Assembly: GCF_051195215.1 (NCBI RefSeq) | Contig: NZ_JBNAZM010000006.1 | Span: 1-64,000, forward strand | Direction: 5' to 3' | Length of the DNA stretch: 64,000 bases | From: Arhodomonas sp051195215 | Lineage (GTDB): Bacteria; Pseudomonadota; Gammaproteobacteria; Nitrococcales; Nitrococcaceae | In this document: positions 17,234 through 26,071 of the stretch, piece by piece | Layout: every line of letters starts with the position of its first letter | Position numbering within the stretch: position 1 is the stretch's first letter | Position numbers and translations under genes: made by a program | The notes under the pieces: model-generated | The model's input: only the letters and a program-made list of their open reading frames with translations | The model's database searches: none | What the model was told of the DNA's origin: nothing

Positions 17234-18703
17234 ATGGATCACGCAGTGCAGTTCATCGACGGCGTATGGCAGGTGGGGACCGGCGAGGCATTCGTCTCCA
17301 GCGATCCCTGTACCGGTGAGCCGGTGTGGGAGGGTGCCGGTGCCGACGAGGCCCAGGTCGCCTATGCCGTGACTGCCGCGCGCACGGCCTTCGAGCACTG
17401 GTCGGGTCGTTCCTACGATGAGCGACTGGCCCTGGTACAACGTTTCGAGCAGGCGCTCGATGCGAACCGGGAGGCCCTTGCGGGCACCATCGCCCTCGAG
17501 ACGGGCAAGCCCCTTTGGGAAGCGCGTACCGAGGTTGCCGCGATGGTGGGCAAGGTCGCTATCTCCGACCGCGCCTACCGCGAGCGCACGGGCATCCACG
17601 AGAGCAGTGCCGCGGGCGGCCGCGCGGTGCTGCGGCACAAGCCGCACGGCGTGGCCGCCGTCTTCGGCCCTTACAACTTCCCCGGGCATCTGCCCAATGG
17701 CCACATCGTGCCTGCTCTGCTCGCCGGCAATACGGTGGTGTTCAAGCCCAGTGAGCTCACCCCGCGCGTGGCCGAGCACACGGTATCGATCTGGCGCGAG
17801 GCCGGGCTGCCGGACGGTGTGATCAACCTGGTCCAGGGCGGACGTGATACCGGGCAGGCGCTAGCCGCCCAGCGCGGGATCGACGCGCTGTACTTCACCG
17901 GCAGCGCCGCCACCGGGCGGCTCCTGCAGCGTCAGTTCGCCGAACAGCCCGAGAAGATCCTGGCGCTGGAGATGGGCGGCAACAATCCGCTGGTGGTGCT
18001 GCCGGACGTCGATCCCCGTGCAGCGGCCTATACGATCATCCAGTCGGCCTTCCTCACAGCGGGCCAGCGCTGCACCTGCGCCCGCCGGCTGTATCTGCCC
18101 CGCGGCGAGGTCGGGGATGCGATCCTCGATCGGCTGGTGGCGGCGACACGCGAGTTGCGGGTGGGAACACCGCGCGACCCGGAGCCGCCGTTCATGGGGC
18201 CGGTAATCAACGACGCCGCGGCGCAGCATCTGCTCGCTGCGCAGGCCCGGCTGGCCGGCATGGGGGCGCAGCTACTGGTGGAAAGCGAGCACCTGCGCGC
18301 CGGCACCGGATTGATCTCGCCCGCTATCGTCGATGTCGACGCGGTGCCGGAGCTACCCGATGAGGAGCATTTCGGCCCGCTGCTCCAGGTAGCACGGCAC
18401 GAAGGCCTGGATGACGCCATCGATCGCGCCAATGACACGCGCTACGGGCTGTCGGCGGGGCTGCTGGGCGGCAGTCGCGACGACTTCGAGCAGTTCGTGC
18501 GGCGCATTCGTGCCGGTATCGTCAACTGGAACCGCCAGATCACCGGCGCGAGCTCCGCAGCGCCGTTCGGGGGTGTGGGAGCGAGCGGCAATCACCGGCC
18601 GAGTGCCTACTACGCAGCCGACTACTGTGCCTATCCGGTGGCGTCGCTGGAAGCGGAGACCCTGGAGATGCCCGCCGAGCTCGCGCCGGGGGTGACCCTG
18701 TGA
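17234..18703 (+). CDS. astD: N-succinylglutamate 5-semialdehyde dehydrogenase
   Basis: 489 residues, the usual AstD length. It oxidises succinylglutamate semialdehyde to succinylglutamate in the arginine succinyltransferase (AST) pathway. The aldehyde dehydrogenase residues are in place: FGPYNFPGHLPNGH (N148), ALEMGGNNP (E246) and TAGQRCTCARR (C280). The FPGHLPNGHI and LEMGGNNPLVV strings are specific to the AstD branch. The ATG at 17234 follows GCGGAGGC. It overlaps astB by four bases. Confidence 0.95.
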   Translation: MDHAVQFIDGVWQVGTGEAFVSSDPCTGEPVWEGAGADEAQVAYAVTAARTAFEHWSGRSYDERLALVQRFEQALDANREALAGTIALETGKPLWEARTEVAAMVGKVAISDRAYRERTGIHESSAAGGRAVLRHKPHGVAAVFGPYNFPGHLPNGHIVPALLAGNTVVFKPSELTPRVAEHTVSIWREAGLPDGVINLVQGGRDTGQALAAQRGIDALYFTGSAATGRLLQRQFAEQPEKILALEMGGNNPLVVLPDVDPRAAAYTIIQSAFLTAGQRCTCARRLYLPRGEVGDAILDRLVAATRELRVGTPRDPEPPFMGPVINDAAAQHLLAAQARLAGMGAQLLVESEHLRAGTGLISPAIVDVDAVPELPDEEHFGPLLQVARHEGLDDAIDRANDTRYGLSAGLLGGSRDDFEQFVRRIRAGIVNWNRQITGASSAAPFGGVGASGNHRPSAYYAADYCAYPVASLEAETLEMPAELAPGVTL

Positions 18704-20043
18704 GCGTACGCGAGGTGAACTTCGACGGCCTGGTGGGGCCCACCCACAGTTACGCGGGGCTGTCGTTCGGCAACGTTGCCTCCGAGAGTAATCTGGGGCG
18801 TGTGGCCTCTCCGCGGGAGGCAGCGCTGCAGGGACTCGCCAAGATGAAGGCATTGCGCGAGCTGGGCCTTCCCCAGGGTGTGCTGCCACCCCAGGAGCGT
18901 CCGGCCGTGGAGGTTTTGCGCCGGCTCGGGTTCCAGGGCAGTGACGCCCAGGTGCTCGCCGCCGCTGGCGACGAAGCGCCGCGGCTGCTGACCGCCTGCA
19001 GCTCCGCGTCCAGCATGTGGACCGCCAACGCGGCGACGGTTTCGCCCGGTGCGGATACCAGCGATCACCGCGTGCACTTCACGCCCGCCAATCTGGTGAA
19101 CAAGTTTCACCGCGCCATCGAGCCACCCACTACGGCACGCGTGCTGCGCGCGATCTTTCCGGAAGGGCGTCACTTCGCCCACCACGACCCGTTGCCGGCA
19201 GTGGAGCACTTCGGCGACGAGGGGGCGGCCAACCACACACGCCTGTGCGCCGGCCACGGCGATGCCGGCGTCGAGCTGTTCGTCTATGGCAAACGGGCTT
19301 TCGGTCGTGGTGCTGCGCCCGCTCGCTACCCGGCGCGCCAGACTCGTGAGGCATCGGAAGCAGTAGCCCGTCTGCATGGCCTGAACCCCGCGCGTACGGT
19401 CTTCGCCCAGCAGAACCCGGCGGTGATCGATCAGGGCGTGTTCCACAACGACGTCATCGCCGTGGGTAACGAGAACGTGCTCCTCTACCATGAAGACGCG
19501 TTCGCCGACACGGCCGGGCTTGCCGCTGCGCTGCGGGACGCATTCGGGGAGACGGAACTGGTACTCGTCGAGGTGCCGGCGGCACGCGTGAGCGTCGAAG
19601 AGGCGGTGACCACCTATCTATTCAACAGCCAGCTCGTCACCCTCCCGGACGGGGGCATGGCGCTGGTGGTGCCCGAGGAGTGCCGCGCGAGCCGGCGTGT
19701 CTGGGACTTCCTGGGCGAGCTCGTCGATGGTGACACACCGATCCACCGCGTGCTCGTGCAGGATGTCAAACAGAGCATGCGCAATGGCGGTGGTCCGGCC
19801 TGCCTGCGCCTTCGCGTGGCGCTCTCCGAGGCGGAGCGTGCGGCCATGAATCGCGGCACGTTGCTCGATGACGCGCTCTACGAGCGTCTCTCGCAGTGGG
19901 TCCGGCGTCATTACCGTGACCGGCTCGACGAGGCGGACCTGGCCGACCCCGCGCTGCTGGAGGAGGGGCGCGCGGCGCTCGACGAGCTCACCGGTATCCT
20001 GGGACTGGGGTCGGTCTACCCGTTTCAGCTCGCGGGGGTCTGA
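18700..20043 (+). CDS. astB: N-succinylarginine dihydrolase
   Basis: 447 residues. AstB hydrolyses succinylarginine to succinylornithine, CO2 and ammonia. The N-terminal VNFDGLVGPTHSYAGLSFGN and the CSSASSMWTANAATVSP block are signatures. The triad fits Glu in HFGDEGAANH, His in VFHNDVIAVGNENVL and Cys in NGGGPACLRLRV. The GTG start overlaps the astD stop (GTGA). AstA, AstC and AstE are not in the window, so the pathway is split or completed elsewhere. A terminator hairpin follows at 20048. Confidence 0.96.
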   Translation: MSVREVNFDGLVGPTHSYAGLSFGNVASESNLGRVASPREAALQGLAKMKALRELGLPQGVLPPQERPAVEVLRRLGFQGSDAQVLAAAGDEAPRLLTACSSASSMWTANAATVSPGADTSDHRVHFTPANLVNKFHRAIEPPTTARVLRAIFPEGRHFAHHDPLPAVEHFGDEGAANHTRLCAGHGDAGVELFVYGKRAFGRGAAPARYPARQTREASEAVARLHGLNPARTVFAQQNPAVIDQGVFHNDVIAVGNENVLLYHEDAFADTAGLAAALRDAFGETELVLVEVPAARVSVEEAVTTYLFNSQLVTLPDGGMALVVPEECRASRRVWDFLGELVDGDTPIHRVLVQDVKQSMRNGGGPACLRLRVALSEAERAAMNRGTLLDDALYERLSQWVRRHYRDRLDEADLADPALLEEGRAALDELTGILGLGSVYPFQLAGV

Positions 20044-20047
20044 GCCG

Positions 20048-20067
20048 GCCGGCGCGCCTGCGCCGGC
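20048..20067 (+). terminator. Terminator hairpin after astB
   Basis: GCCGGCGC (20048-20055) and GCGCCGGC (20060-20067) form a perfect 8-bp stem with a GCCT loop, four bases after the astB stop codon. No U tract follows. Confidence 0.6.
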
Positions 20068-20124
20068 GACCGCAATCCGGCCTCGTCGGGTGACGTCCGC
20101 GCCGCCATCGGCTATCCAGTGGTT

Positions 20125-21870
20125 ATGGAGGCCCCAGGCGATTCGACGCAGCGTGCGGCCACGCGCTCGCTGCCGGTGGTCATGCTGCTGGGCGCGGTCA
20201 CTGGCCTCGCCGTGGCTTTGCTCGCCGTGGGCTTCGTCACGGCCGTGTTCCGCCTCAACGATCTGCTGCTGATTTCACCACGCAGCCGCATGATGGCTGT
20301 CGAGGGTACGTGGGTGGTGGTCGCCACGGTGGTGGTGCCCACAGCCGGCGGCCTGGTGGTGGGACTCCTGCATCACCTCATTGTCGAGCACCGGCCCCAC
20401 GGGCCGCCTGAGGTGATTGCGGCGGTGCAGACTCGGCGGGGACGGCTGCCGGCGCGTCCGGGTGTGCTCTCGGCGCTGTCCGCGCTGGTGGCGCTCGGTT
20501 CCGGGGCGTCGGTGGGCCAGTACGGGCCGCTGGTGCACCTTGGCGGCACGTTCGGCTCCCTCGCCGCCCGTCTCACCGGTGGCGGGCGTTCGGTGGACAG
20601 CATCGCCATCGCCTGCGGGGTCGCCGCAGCGATCGCCACCGCGTTCAAGGCGCCCATCGCCGGCATACTCTTCGCCCACGAGGTGGTGTTGCGCCACTAC
20701 GCGCTGCGTGCGTTCGCGCCCGTGGCCGCTGCCGCCGTGGTGGGCTTCGTCGTCGAAGGCGTGGCGTTCGAGCGCCCGGCACTTTTCTACGTGGAGTCCG
20801 CACAGGTGGCGCACGCTTGGGAGTACGGGGTCTTCCTGCTCGTGGGCGTGGGTGGCGCGGTGGTTGCGACGGTATACATGACCGCCATCCGGTGGGCGTC
20901 CCGCCTCGGTGCCCGTGTGCCCGTGCCCCGGATTCTGCGGCCGGCCCTGGCGGGAGCGGCGCTGGGACTCGCCGCGCTGTGGCTGCCCGAGATTCTCGGC
21001 ATCGGGGCGGTGACCCTGCGTTTTGCCACAATCGAGGGGGCGTTCGGGGCACCGGAGCTGGTGGCGATACTTCTCGCCAAGATCCTGGCGACCGCCGTCT
21101 GCCTGGGTCTGGGATTCAGCGGCGGTGTATTCAGCCCCGCGCTCGTGGTGGGCACGCTCTTCGGCGCGCTCTGCGGTATCGCCGTGGACGGCGTGACCGG
21201 TGGCGACCATGCGACCATGGTCGTCTACGCCGTGTGCGGCATGGTCGCCGTCACTGCGCCGGTGATCGGGGCGCCGCTGGCCATGTTGCTCATCGTCTTC
21301 GAGCTTACCGGCAGCTATCCGCTCACCATCGCCGCGCTGGCGAGCGTGGCGGTGGCCAATCCGCTGGCGGCACGGCTGTTCGGCGCCTCGCTGTTCGATA
21401 CCCAGCTGCGCGAGCGCGGGCTCGATCTGTCCGCGGGGCGTGACCGCGCAGTGCTGCAGGGAGAGTCGGTGCATCGCCACGTCAGTGAGGACTGCGTGCG
21501 CGTTTCGCCGCAGGCCGTACCGGCAACAGTGCGTGATGAGCTCGGGCGCAGCGGCCGCAGCGAGGCGTTCCTGGTCGACGAGGCGGGGCGCTACCACGGC
21601 ACCGTGACGCTCGCACGGCTGGAGGCGATACGCGGTGACGATGGCGTCGAAACCGTCTCAGCGCTCGTGGACCGGGCCTATCCCGCGCTCGCCGGGGACG
21701 CGTCGCTGTGGGCTGCGGTGCATGCGTTGCAAACCCAGGCGGGCGAAGCGCTGCCCGTGGTGACGCGGGGTGACCGGCGGTTTCTCGGGGTAGTCCACGA
21801 AACGGCGATTACCCGGGCCTACCTGGGCACACTGGAGGCGATACGCGATGAGGAGCACGCCGCGCGCTGA
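20125..21870 (+). CDS. CLC-family anion transport protein with CBS domains, atypical gate
   Basis: About 581 residues: a CLC membrane domain (about 15-430) and a C-terminal tandem CBS region (about 455-575). The anion-site segment LGSGASVGQYGPLVHLGG aligns with the GREGP gate of CLC exchangers, but the gating glutamate position is Tyr (Y133). The first selectivity motif GSGIP reads PHGPP, and the last-helix Tyr appears as Phe (SLFDTQL). GGVFSPALVVGT, the second conserved loop, is intact, as is a glutamate in FAHEVV at the inner proton-site position. The protein may therefore be a channel-like, not exchanger-like, CLC. GTG at 20119 is an alternative start. It overlaps the next gene by 23 bases. 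Confidence 0.87.
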   Translation: MEAPGDSTQRAATRSLPVVMLLGAVTGLAVALLAVGFVTAVFRLNDLLLISPRSRMMAVEGTWVVVATVVVPTAGGLVVGLLHHLIVEHRPHGPPEVIAAVQTRRGRLPARPGVLSALSALVALGSGASVGQYGPLVHLGGTFGSLAARLTGGGRSVDSIAIACGVAAAIATAFKAPIAGILFAHEVVLRHYALRAFAPVAAAAVVGFVVEGVAFERPALFYVESAQVAHAWEYGVFLLVGVGGAVVATVYMTAIRWASRLGARVPVPRILRPALAGAALGLAALWLPEILGIGAVTLRFATIEGAFGAPELVAILLAKILATAVCLGLGFSGGVFSPALVVGTLFGALCGIAVDGVTGGDHATMVVYAVCGMVAVTAPVIGAPLAMLLIVFELTGSYPLTIAALASVAVANPLAARLFGASLFDTQLRERGLDLSAGRDRAVLQGESVHRHVSEDCVRVSPQAVPATVRDELGRSGRSEAFLVDEAGRYHGTVTLARLEAIRGDDGVETVSALVDRAYPALAGDASLWAAVHALQTQAGEALPVVTRGDRRFLGVVHETAITRAYLGTLEAIRDEEHAAR

Positions 21871-23053
21871 CTCGGCTGCGAGGCAGGGTCTCCGGCTGTT
21901 GCGCCGGGGCGTTGCCGCCTGCCTGGCCGTGTTGACGGCCATGCCGGTGGCGACCGCCGCCACGCCGGCGGTCACGCAAAGCGAGCCGCTCGTGGTCGCG
22001 AGCTGGGGGGGCGCCTACGAGACGATCCAACGACGGGTATTTTTCGAACCGTTCACCCGGCATACCGGCATCCCGGTGACGGCGGTGGAGTATGCCGGTG
22101 GACTCGCCGAGCTGCGCGACCAGCATGCCAGCGCCGATGTGCGCTGGGACGTGCTCGATATGACCATGAGCGACACCATCGCCGCGTGTGCGGAGGGGCT
22201 GCTTCAACCGCTCTCGCCCGAGTTGCCGGCGGCGTCGCCGGAGGGCCTCTCACCGCAGCGGGATTTCATCGACGGCGCGTTCACCGAGTGCGGAATCACC
22301 CACACCGTCTACGCCACCGTCATCGCCTATGACCGCCGGGCCTTTCCCGGCGTGCGTCCCGACAGCGTGGAAGCGTTGTTCGATGTCGAGCGTTTTCCCG
22401 GCCGGCGCGCGCTGCAGCGTGCTCCTTTCGGCAACCTGGAGTGGGCCCTGTTGTCCTACGGGGTGCCGCGCGTGGAGCTCTACGATCTCCTCAGCACGGC
22501 CCGGGGCCTTCGGCTCGCCTTCGAACGGCTGGCCCGCATCGCCGGCGAGGCGGTCTGGTGGCGGGCCGGTGACGTGCCGCCAGCGCTGCTCGCCGCCGGT
22601 GAGGTGGCCATGGCGACGGGCTATAACGGTCGCTTCTTCCACGCAATCGCCACCGAGGGGGCGCCCATCGAGATCATCTGGGACGGTCAGATCCAGGAAT
22701 ACGAGACCTGGGCGGTGGCGCGCGGAAGCTCGCAACCCGAGGCCGCCCGGGCCTTCATTCGCTTCGCCACCGCGACGCGCCGGCTCGCCGAGTTCTCCCG
22801 GCATATCCCCTACGGACCCGCCCGGCGGTCGGCTTACCGCCGCGTGACCACGCACCCGTCCACCGGTATCGACATGCAGCCGCACCTGCCGACGCATCCG
22901 TTCAACGCACGCAATGCCGTGATCAAGGACGTGCACTGGTACGCGCGCACGTATGACCGGATCCGTGAGCGTTTCGCTGCCTGGTATCGCAGTCACCACG
23001 GCGAAGCGCCGGCGGCGTCCCCGCCACGCTCCGGTCCGTCACCGCAGCTCTGA
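21848..23053 (+). CDS. PotD-like periplasmic substrate-binding protein (orphan)
   Basis: 401 residues with a signal peptide (VAACLAVLTAMPVATAA) and the polyamine/Fe-type binding-protein fold, starting LVVASWGGAYE, a motif common in spermidine/putrescine-binding relatives. WDVLDMTMSDTIAACAEGLLQPL and AMATGYNGRFF are further matches. No ATPase or permease gene is adjacent, so it must use components elsewhere or act as a sensor protein. It overlaps the CLC gene and is likely translationally coupled to it. Its C-terminal 20 residues are proline/serine-rich and probably disordered. Confidence 0.82.
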   Translation: MRSTPRADSAARQGLRLLRRGVAACLAVLTAMPVATAATPAVTQSEPLVVASWGGAYETIQRRVFFEPFTRHTGIPVTAVEYAGGLAELRDQHASADVRWDVLDMTMSDTIAACAEGLLQPLSPELPAASPEGLSPQRDFIDGAFTECGITHTVYATVIAYDRRAFPGVRPDSVEALFDVERFPGRRALQRAPFGNLEWALLSYGVPRVELYDLLSTARGLRLAFERLARIAGEAVWWRAGDVPPALLAAGEVAMATGYNGRFFHAIATEGAPIEIIWDGQIQEYETWAVARGSSQPEAARAFIRFATATRRLAEFSRHIPYGPARRSAYRRVTTHPSTGIDMQPHLPTHPFNARNAVIKDVHWYARTYDRIRERFAAWYRSHHGEAPAASPPRSGPSPQL

Positions 23054-23187
23054 CGATGCCGGCGTTGAAGCCGGGCGTCGGGGATGTCAACGTTCGCCTC
23101 CTCACACCGGGATCCCCGCACGTCCGGGTTACGCATCCCGCGTGCCGGGGACCGCATTCGCCCAATCGAGGAGACCGGACAAACGCC

Positions 23188-23904
23188 ATGCAGCCCAGCG
23201 ACAACCGATTCCCGGAGGCCGAACGCCGGGGCGTCTATCGCGCTATCCACGAGCGTCGCGACGTGCGTTCCCAGTTCCGGCCGGACCCCATACCCGACGA
23301 GGTGCTCGCCCGTCTGCTCCAGGCCGCCCACCACGCGCCGTCGGTGGGGTTGATGCAGCCCTGGGACTTCATTGCCATCGACAGCCTCGAAGTGCGGCAG
23401 GCGGTGAAGGCGATCTTCGAGCGCGAAAACGAGCGCGCCGCGGACAACTACCAGGGTGAAAAGGCGCAGCTATACCGGCGTCTCAAGCTCGAGGGCATCC
23501 TCGAGAGCCCCATGAACCTGTGCATCACCTGCGACCGAAATCGCGGCGGACCGCATGTGCTGGGGCGTAACACCATCCTGGAGACGGATCTGTTCAGTGC
23601 CTGCCTCGCCGTGCAGAACCTCTGGCTCGCCGCCCGCGCCGAGGGTATCGGCCTCGGCTGGGTGAGCGTGCTCGATCCCGAGGATCTGGCTGCGACCCTC
23701 GGCTTGCCGGAGGGCGTGGTGCCCGTGGCGTATCTGTGCCTGGGTTACGTCAGCGAATTCCTCTCCCGCCCCGAGCTCGTCAACAAGGGCTGGCGCTCGC
23801 GGCTGCCTATCGAGGAGCTGGTGCACCGCGACGTCTGGGGGCAGCCACTGGAGGACGGGTCACTGAGCGCGGCGCTCCGCCAGGCCTCGGAAAAGGGTCT
23901 GTGA
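23188..23904 (+). CDS. bluB: 5,6-dimethylbenzimidazole synthase
   Basis: 238 residues of the BluB branch of the nitroreductase fold. BluB breaks down reduced FMN with oxygen to make the lower ligand of vitamin B12. The flavin contacts RRDVRSQF, the HHAPSVGLMQPWDF block and the GLGWVSVLDPEDL segment are typical. The longer open frame starting at 23056 lacks a ribosome site and homology; the ATG at 23188 is the family start, though its own ribosome site is weak. No other cobalamin genes are nearby and I saw no cobalamin riboswitch upstream. Confidence 0.92.
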   Translation: MQPSDNRFPEAERRGVYRAIHERRDVRSQFRPDPIPDEVLARLLQAAHHAPSVGLMQPWDFIAIDSLEVRQAVKAIFERENERAADNYQGEKAQLYRRLKLEGILESPMNLCITCDRNRGGPHVLGRNTILETDLFSACLAVQNLWLAARAEGIGLGWVSVLDPEDLAATLGLPEGVVPVAYLCLGYVSEFLSRPELVNKGWRSRLPIEELVHRDVWGQPLEDGSLSAALRQASEKGL

Positions 23905-24004
23905 TCGGCGGTACGGGGAGTTCCTTACGTACTCTCACGCATGGTCGCCGGGCGAGCGCTCACGCATGCTCTCCCGCAAGCGCCGTTCGAACGGTGCTCC
24001 AGGG

Positions 24005-24060
24005 CCGGCACCGGTATGCCGGCATTGGGAAAAGACCGACATTACGTATTCAGGGAGAGT
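24005..24060 (+). promoter_or_regulatory. Probable promoter region of the bufferin operon
   Basis: The hairpin CCGGCA/TGCCGG (24005-24022, loop CCGGTA) is followed by GGGAAAA (24027-24033) and CGTATT (24045-24050), spaced like an ECF-type -35/-10 pair but not a firm match. A GGGAGAG ribosome site leads to the ATG at 24068. Bufferin-type operons elsewhere are often under an ECF sigma factor, so this spacing is worth testing. Confidence in the exact boxes is low. Confidence 0.35.
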
Positions 24061-24067
24061 GACAACC

Positions 24068-24379
24068 ATGTCCGCAAATTCCAGAAAGACGGCGATGGGC
24101 CTGGCCGGTGCGTTCGCGATGGCAGTGTCCGCCGCGGCTCTGTCGGGGACCGCGGTGGCCGCCGAGGGTGAGATGGTCAAGTGCTATGGCGTGGCCAAGG
24201 CCGGGCAGAACGACTGCAAGGCCGGCCCGGGGACGACTTGCGCGGGAACGTCCACGGTGGATTATCAGGGTAATGCCTGGAAACTGGTCCCCAAGGGCAC
24301 CTGTGAAGACATGGCGCTGCCCGGTGATCGCACGGGTAGCCTCGAGCCTCTGGAGCGCGATCGGCCCGAGGCGGGCTGA
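24068..24379 (+). CDS. DUF2282 bufferin-type precursor (BufA1-like)
   Basis: 103 residues. A signal peptide (about 1-32, ending TAVAA) is followed by a short mature part with exactly four cysteines, C39, C50, C58 and C79, in KCYGVAKAGQNDC...GTTCAG...KGTCEDM. This is the DUF2282 pattern. Such proteins are substrates of DUF692 (MNIO) enzymes that modify cysteines, and characterised bufferins bind copper and protect against it in the periplasm. The acidic C-terminal 20 residues (LEPLERDRPEAG) look flexible. It is the first of four tightly spaced genes: precursor, DUF692, DUF2063, DoxX. Confidence 0.9.
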   Translation: MSANSRKTAMGLAGAFAMAVSAAALSGTAVAAEGEMVKCYGVAKAGQNDCKAGPGTTCAGTSTVDYQGNAWKLVPKGTCEDMALPGDRTGSLEPLERDRPEAG

Positions 24380-24414
24380 GGATACCGGGTGACGGTTACA
24401 GGGGTGACGCCGTT

Positions 24415-25311
24415 ATGGACGACCTGACGATGCCGTCGCTCGGTGATGGGCCGGCCCCGGTACGTGCCGGGGTCGGGCTCAAGCCCGAGCACTATCGCAC
24501 GATCGTCGACGAACGTCCGGACGTGGGCTGGTTCGAGGTCCACGCCGAGAATTACATGGGCGCCGGCGGTCCGCCGCACGCGTGGCTGGACGCCGTTCGC
24601 GCCGACTATCCCGTTTCGGTGCACGGGGTGGGACTGTCCATCGGTGGTGACCGGCCGCTGGATCGCAGGCACCTGGCGCGGTTGCGTCAGGTGGTGGAGC
24701 GCTTCGAGCCGGCGCTGGTCTCCGAGCACCTCGCCTGGTCGACCCACGATGCGGGCTATGTGAACGACCTGCTGCCGGTGCCGTACACCCGCGAGGCGCT
24801 GGAGCGAGTGGTCGCTCATGTCTCCGAGGTCCAGGAGTGTCTGCGCCGCCCCGTGCTCATCGAGAACCCCGCCACCTACGTGCGATTTCACGACGACGAG
24901 ATGAGCGAGGTGGCGTTTCTCGGCGCGCTCGCCCGGCGCAGCGGCTGCGGTCTGCTGCTCGACGTGAACAACGTGGTGGTCTCCGCGACGAACCACGGCT
25001 TCGATGCGGCTGCTTACCTGGACGACTTCCCCATGGATGCGGTCGGCGAGATCCATCTCGCCGGTCATGCCCGCACCGTCGACGACCGTGGCGAGACATT
25101 GTGCATCGACGCCCACGACCGGGCGGTGGACGACACGGTGTGGGCCCTCTATCGCCGTGTGCTCGTGCGGGCAGCACCGCGGCCGACGCTCATCGAATGG
25201 GATGCGGACATCCCGCCGTGGCCGGTGTTGCTCGCCGAGGCACACACCGCCGACGGACTGATCCTGGACGCGCTGCCGGTGGAGGGGGGTCGCTGTGGCA
25301 TCCCTCGCTGA
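24415..25311 (+). CDS. DUF692 multinuclear iron oxidase (MNIO, BufB-like)
   Basis: 298 residues forming a TIM-barrel like MbnB and other MNIOs. The predicted iron ligands are spread over the expected blocks: EVHAENY (41-47), SVHGVGLSIG (H70), SEHLAW, VLIENP, LLDVNNV, EIHLAGH, DAHD and LIEWD. MNIOs use a multi-iron centre and oxygen to modify cysteines of a partner peptide. The precursor lies 35 bp upstream and a DUF2063 partner overlaps downstream by 17 bases. All metal-ligand motifs look intact. Confidence 0.94.
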   Translation: MDDLTMPSLGDGPAPVRAGVGLKPEHYRTIVDERPDVGWFEVHAENYMGAGGPPHAWLDAVRADYPVSVHGVGLSIGGDRPLDRRHLARLRQVVERFEPALVSEHLAWSTHDAGYVNDLLPVPYTREALERVVAHVSEVQECLRRPVLIENPATYVRFHDDEMSEVAFLGALARRSGCGLLLDVNNVVVSATNHGFDAAAYLDDFPMDAVGEIHLAGHARTVDDRGETLCIDAHDRAVDDTVWALYRRVLVRAAPRPTLIEWDADIPPWPVLLAEAHTADGLILDALPVEGGRCGIPR

Positions 25312-26071
25312 CAGCCAGGGGCGGTTCGTCGCCGCGCTGCGTGACCCGGAGGCGGCGGTGCCGCCGGATCTCGCCGGACGCGCCGGCGAGATGCCGGAGA
25401 AGCGCTTCGGCGTCTATCGCAACAACGTTCACGTGAGCCTGGTGGAGGCCGTGCGGGCGACCTACCCGGTAACCGAGCGCCTGGTCGGCGAGGCGTTCTT
25501 CCACGGGATGGCCCGGACTTTCGTCGGCGAGTCCCTGCCGACCACGCCGGTGCTGCTGGCGTACGGTGGCGGGTTTCCTGCCTTTATCCGCGGATTCGAG
25601 CCGGCACGGACCGTGCCTTACCTCGCCGACGTGGCGGCGCTGGAATGGGCGCGACACGAGGCTTACCACGCCGTCGACGAGACACCGCTCGCCGCCGATG
25701 CGCTGGCGGCAGTGGCACCCGAGGCGCTCGCGAGCCTTCATCTCACGGTGCATGCCTCGGCACGGGTGGTGGAATCACCCTGGCCGGTTCACGCGATCTG
25801 GGAAACGAATGCTCACGACGAGACCGTGCGGCCCGTCGACCTCCACAGCGGTGGCGAGGCGGTGCTGGTGATGCGCCCCTACTGGGAAGTGACGGCACGT
25901 GTCCTGGGGCCCGGTGAGGCAACGTTCATCCGGGCCCTGGCCGCCGGCGAGCCGCTTCCGGCGGCGGTGGCGTGCGCCGAAGCCGAGTCTGCTGAATTCG
26001 ATCTCACCCGCGGCCTGGGGAATCTCCTCGCGGCCGGTGGGGTGAGCGGTTATCGGACGGGAGAAAGCTGA
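25295..26071 (+). CDS. DUF2063 partner protein of the MNIO (BufC-like)
   Basis: 258 residues. The N-terminal DUF2063 domain (about 1-100) has the family strings RFGVYRNNVHVSLVEAVRATYPV and VGEAFFHGMARTFV. The C-terminal half is a less conserved helical or beta domain with PYLADVAALEWARHEAYHA. These proteins pair with DUF692 enzymes and are thought to recognise or present the precursor peptide. The GTG start inside the end of the DUF692 gene has a GGAGGGGGG site. It overlaps the DoxX gene by one base. Confidence 0.92.
   Translation: MASLADSQGRFVAALRDPEAAVPPDLAGRAGEMPEKRFGVYRNNVHVSLVEAVRATYPVTERLVGEAFFHGMARTFVGESLPTTPVLLAYGGGFPAFIRGFEPARTVPYLADVAALEWARHEAYHAVDETPLAADALAAVAPEALASLHLTVHASARVVESPWPVHAIWETNAHDETVRPVDLHSGGEAVLVMRPYWEVTARVLGPGEATFIRALAAGEPLPAAVACAEAESAEFDLTRGLGNLLAAGGVSGYRTGES

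Noticed and set aside
23054..23187. Cobalamin riboswitch or extended start of bluB
   Set aside because: No B12-box-like segment; the extra residues do not resemble BluB.
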